Assembly (NCBI GenBank): GCA_028710135.1
Contig: JAQUSS010000018.1
Location: 1 to 32,731, forward strand
DNA length: 32,731 nt
Reading direction: 5' to 3'
Source: Gemmiger sp.
Lineage (GTDB): Bacteria; Bacillota; Clostridia; Oscillospirales; Ruminococcaceae
Under the pieces are notes generated by a model that made no database searches, had not been told where the DNA came from, and was given only the letters and a program-made list of their open reading frames with translations. The translations under genes were made by a program, and so were the position numbers. Within the stretch, counting starts at the first letter, position 1, and every line of letters starts with the position of its first letter. This document shows, piece by piece, positions 29,882-32,731 of this stretch.

Positions 29882-30841
29882 TTGAAACCGAACACCAAGC
29901 AACTGCGCAACACCCTGCTGCTAATGCTGGCGGCCTTTATTTGGGGCACCGCCTTTGTGGCCCAAAGCGTGGGCAGCGGCTACGTTGGCCCCTACACCTT
30001 TTTGGCAAGCCGAAGCTGGCTGGCCTGCCTGTTTTTGGCCGGGGTAATGGCCGTGCAGGGGCGGCTGAACAAATACCGCCACGCCACCCCCACCGTGCCT
30101 TTTCGCCGCCGCACCCTGCTGGTGGGCGGCGGGCTGTGCGGGGCCATGCTGTTTGCGGCAAGCGCCGCCCAGCAGATGGCCATGAGCAGCACCACCGCCG
30201 CCAAGGCCAGCTTTTTAACCGCCTTGTATGTGGTGCTGGTGCCGGTGGCCGGGGTGTTTACCGGGCGGCGGCCCGGCTTGCGCATTTGGCTTTGCGTGGC
30301 GGCCAGCGTGGTGGGGCTGTACCTGCTTTGCATGGCCGGGCAGGGCAGTATCCGCCTATCCGGGGCCGAATGGCTGCTTTTGTTGGGTGCCTTTTTGTTC
30401 TGCCTGCAAATTTTGCTGGTGGGGCACTACAGCCCCCAGTTGGACGGCGTAAAATTAAGCTTTATCCAGTTTTTAACCACCGCCATCCTATCCACCCTGG
30501 CCATGTTTTTGTTGGAGCAACCCACCCTGGCCCAGCTGGCCGGGGCGGCGGTATCCATTGCCTACTGCGGCATTTTTTCAAGTGGTGTGGCCTACACCCT
30601 GCAAATTGTGGGCCAAAAAGGGTTGGACCCCGCCATTGCCAGCCTTGCCATGTGCCTGGAAAGTGTGTTTGGCGCGCTGGCCGGCTGGGTGATTTTGGGC
30701 CAAACGCTAACCCCCGTTGAGCTGGCCGGCTGCCTGTTGATGTTTGCCGCCATTGTGGCTGCCCAGCTGCCCGATAAACCCCAAAAAGCCGATAGCCAGG
30801 CCCCTGGGGCAGAACGTGCCAATTGTCAAGATACAAAATAG
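29882..30841 (+). CDS. EamA/DMT-superfamily transporter
   Basis: This 319-residue membrane protein has about ten hydrophobic helices in two repeated EamA halves; the first has WGTAFVAQSVGSGYVGPYTF and the second GIFSSGVAYTLQIVGQKGLDPAIASLAMCLE followed by VFGALAGWVILGQTLTPVELAGCLLM. The family exports or takes up metabolites such as amino acids, nucleotide precursors or purines; substrate is unknown. The start is TTG 29882 with GAGGAG nine bases upstream. The C-terminal 25 residues are hydrophilic. No other genes are transcribed with it clearly. Confidence 0.9.
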   Translation: MKPNTKQLRNTLLLMLAAFIWGTAFVAQSVGSGYVGPYTFLASRSWLACLFLAGVMAVQGRLNKYRHATPTVPFRRRTLLVGGGLCGAMLFAASAAQQMAMSSTTAAKASFLTALYVVLVPVAGVFTGRRPGLRIWLCVAASVVGLYLLCMAGQGSIRLSGAEWLLLLGAFLFCLQILLVGHYSPQLDGVKLSFIQFLTTAILSTLAMFLLEQPTLAQLAGAAVSIAYCGIFSSGVAYTLQIVGQKGLDPAIASLAMCLESVFGALAGWVILGQTLTPVELAGCLLMFAAIVAAQLPDKPQKADSQAPGAERANCQDTK

Positions 30842-30866
30842 ATAGCCTTTGTGGGAAAAAGTTGTC

Positions 30867-30905
30867 ATTTTGCCACTTGTTTTATGGCGGCATCCATGGC
30901 AAAAT
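30867..30905. repeat. 9-bp inverted repeat upstream of the 59-residue gene
   Basis: ATTTTGCCA (30867-30875) and TGGCAAAAT (30897-30905) are perfect arms 21 bases apart, between the transporter stop and the small gene. It could be an RNA hairpin at the end of the transporter message or a regulator site; the -10-like CAAAAT lies in the right arm with TTGTTT 17 bases upstream. Confidence 0.4.
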
Positions 30906-30961
30906 AGAAGTAATCCGCGTTTTGAACAGGATGAAAACCCACGTAAGGGAGGTTGTGAAGG

Positions 30962-31141
30962 ATGAACGGCATCTTTGTACAGACAGAATACCACGGTAGG
31001 CTGATACGCAAAATTGTTTGCGGCAGCGAGGTACGCTGGTTTATCGGCTCCAATTGTGCGGTAACCTACGCCACCATGGCCGAGTGCGAACAAATGATTG
31101 ACCATGCCCTGCAACCCAAGCAGGCTGCGCTTTCTCTATAA
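30962..31141 (+). CDS. small protein of unknown function (59 residues)
   Basis: The gene starts at ATG 30962 with a strong GGGAGG eight bases upstream and ends at TAA 31139-31141. The protein begins MNGIFVQTEYHGRLIRKIVC and continues EVRWFIGSNCAVTYATMAE; it has three cysteines, no membrane segment, and a short C-terminal tail. I do not recognise it. A good ribosome site, a preceding possible promoter and a dedicated long terminator make it a real gene rather than chance. Its size and the Cys/Trp content leave open a small metal- or nucleic-acid-binding protein, but nothing shows this. Confidence 0.65.
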   Translation: MNGIFVQTEYHGRLIRKIVCGSEVRWFIGSNCAVTYATMAECEQMIDHALQPKQAALSL

Positions 31142-31163
31142 CCATAACGAACTAGATACAAAC

Positions 31164-31244
31164 CGCGCCGGGGCCGTTGCCGTCCACAGTCTACCTTTCG
31201 TGTAGAAGGACGCTTGCAACAGCCCCGGCGCGTATTATTTTTTT
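31164..31244 (+). terminator. large structured terminator of the small gene
   Basis: An unusually long hairpin: outer 11-base perfect arms (31164-31174 and 31222-31232), then GTTGC/GCAAC, CGTCC/GGACG and CTAC/GTAG closing a 7-base apex. A T-rich tail (TATTATTTTTTT, 31233-31244) follows. Confidence 0.85.
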
Positions 31245-31329
31245 GGGTGGTGCAGGCGTTGCCGCCCGCTTTTTTGGCAGCAGGGGCGCTTGGCCGTTAA
31301 GGCATTTGGCAGCAACCCCCTACCGCTAT

Positions 31330-31375
31330 TTTTAATGTTTTTTATTGCTTTGCAATAAAAAACAACGCATTAAAA
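31330..31375. terminator. AT-rich hairpin between convergent genes
   Basis: Inner 11-base perfect arms (31338-31348, 31352-31362) with a TTT loop, and outer 8-base arms (31330-31337, 31368-31375) separated by a five-base bulge. It lies in the gap between the small gene and the flippase and may be a second, bidirectional terminator. Confidence 0.55.
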
Positions 31376-31421
31376 TTCGCCACGCCCCTCGCCGCTGCGC
31401 GGCAACCGGGGCGGATGGCTA

Positions 31422-31446
31422 AAAAAATAGCCACCGGCTATTTTTT
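31422..31446 (-). terminator. terminator of the flippase gene
   Basis: Eleven-base arms (31422-31432 and 31436-31446) around an ACC loop, with A6 and T6 at the ends. The right arm ends on the first base of the stop-codon triplet, so termination begins immediately at the end of the gene. Confidence 0.8.
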
Positions 31447-32731
31447 CACGCCTTTTTCCGCTTAAAAAACCGGCCCAGCAGCAGGTTGGCCATGCTGCCC
31501 ACGGCCTGGCGGTCGTAAAAGATAACCCCCGCCGTAAGCAGCGCATTCCAGAAAAATGCCCCCGGCATCCCCAGGTACAAAATGGCAATCTCAGCCAAAA
31601 TCAGCCCCAGGTTCACCAGCAGGCGGGTGGGGTTAAAATCAATTTCCAGCAGCCCGCGGGTGGAGTAGGCGCGCAGCACAAACACCAGCAGCAGCGCCAA
31701 AAAGCTTGCCGGGGCCACGCCAATTGGCCCCACCCACAGGATGAACAGGTAGTTGAGCACCAAATTGACAACCGCCCCCGCCAGCATGGTGTACAGCGAA
31801 CCGGTAGAGCGCTTGAACACCACGTACACACTGTTTAAAAACAGGTTCATGCAGGTGCAAAGGGAGCCAAGGGTCAAGAAGGGCACAAACTGCCAGGCAT
31901 CGTAAAAATCGTGCTTAAAGGCCAGCATCAGGGGCTGGCAAAGCCAAATGATGCCCGCCGCGCAGCAAAACATAACGCAGGCATACACCCGGAACACCCG
32001 CGAGAAAAATGCGGCGCGGTTTTCCTCCTCGGTCACGGCCGAAAGCTGCCAGGCCTCATAAAAAATTTGGCCCAGCGTGCTGACGATGGAGGGGAAAAAG
32101 TACCCGGTGTTCAGCAGCCCCACCCAGGCGTTGCCGCTGCGCCCGCCGTAGCCATCGCACATACCCCGCACAAAAAACAAATCGGACGCATTGATGACCC
32201 AAAAGCTGATGGATGCCGGTATCATCGGCACACAGTAGCGCAGCATCTCCCGCCACAGGCGGGCGCTAAACTTTTTGGGGTTCAGGTAGGGCCAGCACCG
32301 CCCTGCCAAAAACACAAACACGGTGGAGATGGCATCGCTGGTGATGATGGCCAAAATGTAGCCCACCGCCCCCAACTGCAACACGTTAATGTATAAAATA
32401 TACCCGCCAAACAGGGTGGCACTGGTTAAAATGCCATCGATGGCCACCAACCGGTTGATCATCCGGGCGCGCACAAATTGGGTGCAGAGGGTGCGCAGGC
32501 AGCTCATCAGCACACAAAAATACACCAGCACAATATACCCGGCCACATCCGGTATCAGCCGTACCAGCGGCCAAGCCAGCAGCATTAAAAAGAAGCCCAG
32601 CAAAATGGTTACCAGGCCGTTGGTAAACACCGCACTGCGGTCGGGCTTTTTATCCATCCCAAACCGAATAATCGCAAAGCTGACCCCCAAGCTTACCACC
32701 GGGATTAGCAGGTTCGATATCTGAGAAATCA
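31446..32731 (-). CDS. polysaccharide flippase (Wzx-like, MOP superfamily), N-terminus off the window
   Basis: The frame is open to the right edge: 428 codons including stop, starting beyond 32731 with ISQISNLLIPVVSLGVSFAIIRF. This matches the second helix region of Wzx-like oligosaccharide-lipid flippases. About 12 hydrophobic segments follow, with the family's LFFVRGMCD, VGLLNTGYFFPSIVSTLGQIFYEAW and FLNSVYVVFKRSTGSLYTMLAGAVVNLVLNYLFI stretches. The family turns lipid-linked sugar units across the membrane for capsule or cell-wall polysaccharide. The upstream genes of the cluster, probably glycosyltransferases, are outside the window. The C-terminus ends in RFFKRKKA, a basic cytoplasmic tail. 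Confidence 0.88.
   Translation of the reverse strand, partial: ISQISNLLIPVVSLGVSFAIIRFGMDKKPDRSAVFTNGLVTILLGFFLMLLAWPLVRLIPDVAGYIVLVYFCVLMSCLRTLCTQFVRARMINRLVAIDGILTSATLFGGYILYINVLQLGAVGYILAIITSDAISTVFVFLAGRCWPYLNPKKFSARLWREMLRYCVPMIPASISFWVINASDLFFVRGMCDGYGGRSGNAWVGLLNTGYFFPSIVSTLGQIFYEAWQLSAVTEEENRAAFFSRVFRVYACVMFCCAAGIIWLCQPLMLAFKHDFYDAWQFVPFLTLGSLCTCMNLFLNSVYVVFKRSTGSLYTMLAGAVVNLVLNYLFILWVGPIGVAPASFLALLLVFVLRAYSTRGLLEIDFNPTRLLVNLGLILAEIAILYLGMPGAFFWNALLTAGVIFYDRQAVGSMANLLLGRFFKRKKA

Noticed and set aside
1-32731. CRISPR arrays, insertion sequences or prophage genes
   Set aside because: No regular spaced repeats, transposase, integrase or phage structural genes were seen.

Overview
The window looks like chromosomal DNA of a GC-rich anaerobic Bacillota, most likely a gut Oscillospiraceae/Ruminococcaceae-type bacterium. 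The reasons are strong AGGAGG ribosome sites, TATAAT/TTGnnn promoters, U-tailed hairpin terminators, lipoproteins with Gly/Ala-Cys lipoboxes, an SstT symporter and several sugar-scavenging operons. This assignment is inference from style; no rRNA marker is present.

Left part (1-11.8 kb, minus strand). The window opens in the N-terminus of a GH78-type alpha-L-rhamnosidase. Next is a four-gene pentose-type cassette: FucI-like isomerase, split transketolase (two subunits) and FGGY kinase, with overlapping or abutting genes. A strong hairpin separates it from a phosphonate operon: PhnX phosphonoacetaldehyde hydrolase, an iron-type alcohol dehydrogenase, then PhnD, PhnC and two PhnE permeases. No PhnW transaminase is present. 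A DeoR-family regulator lies just upstream, and three helically phased direct repeats (TTTTGCTGTTTA-type) in the operon leader, with a partial copy in the regulator's own leader, look like its operators.

Middle part (11.8-23.9 kb). A LacI-family repressor is divergent from a long plus-strand operon, with three GAAA..TTTC palindromes in between. The operon has a ribose-type ABC importer (Tat-like lipoprotein binding protein, double ATPase, permease), then Gfo/Idh/MocA dehydrogenase, TIM-barrel isomerase/epimerase, two VOC proteins, a second TIM-barrel, a third VOC protein, a cytosolic TolB-like beta-propeller, a second Gfo/Idh/MocA enzyme and a small membrane protein. A perfect 20-bp-arm terminator ends it. 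The gene set fits uptake of a glycoside or cyclitol followed by oxidation, keto-sugar isomerisation/elimination and re-reduction rather than hydrolysis. The combination with three VOC proteins and a propeller is the most unusual system in the window.

Right part (23.9-32.7 kb). It holds an SstT-type Ser/Thr symporter, an AT-rich Abi_2 (AbiD/F) defence gene that looks acquired, a tRNA with CAU anticodon with its own promoter and terminator, a GHL10/YngK-like lipoprotein glycosidase whose signal peptide and catalytic domain are in different frames around a C8 tract, an unknown lipoprotein, an EamA transporter, a 59-residue unknown protein with an elaborate terminator, and a polysaccharide flippase that runs off the right edge.
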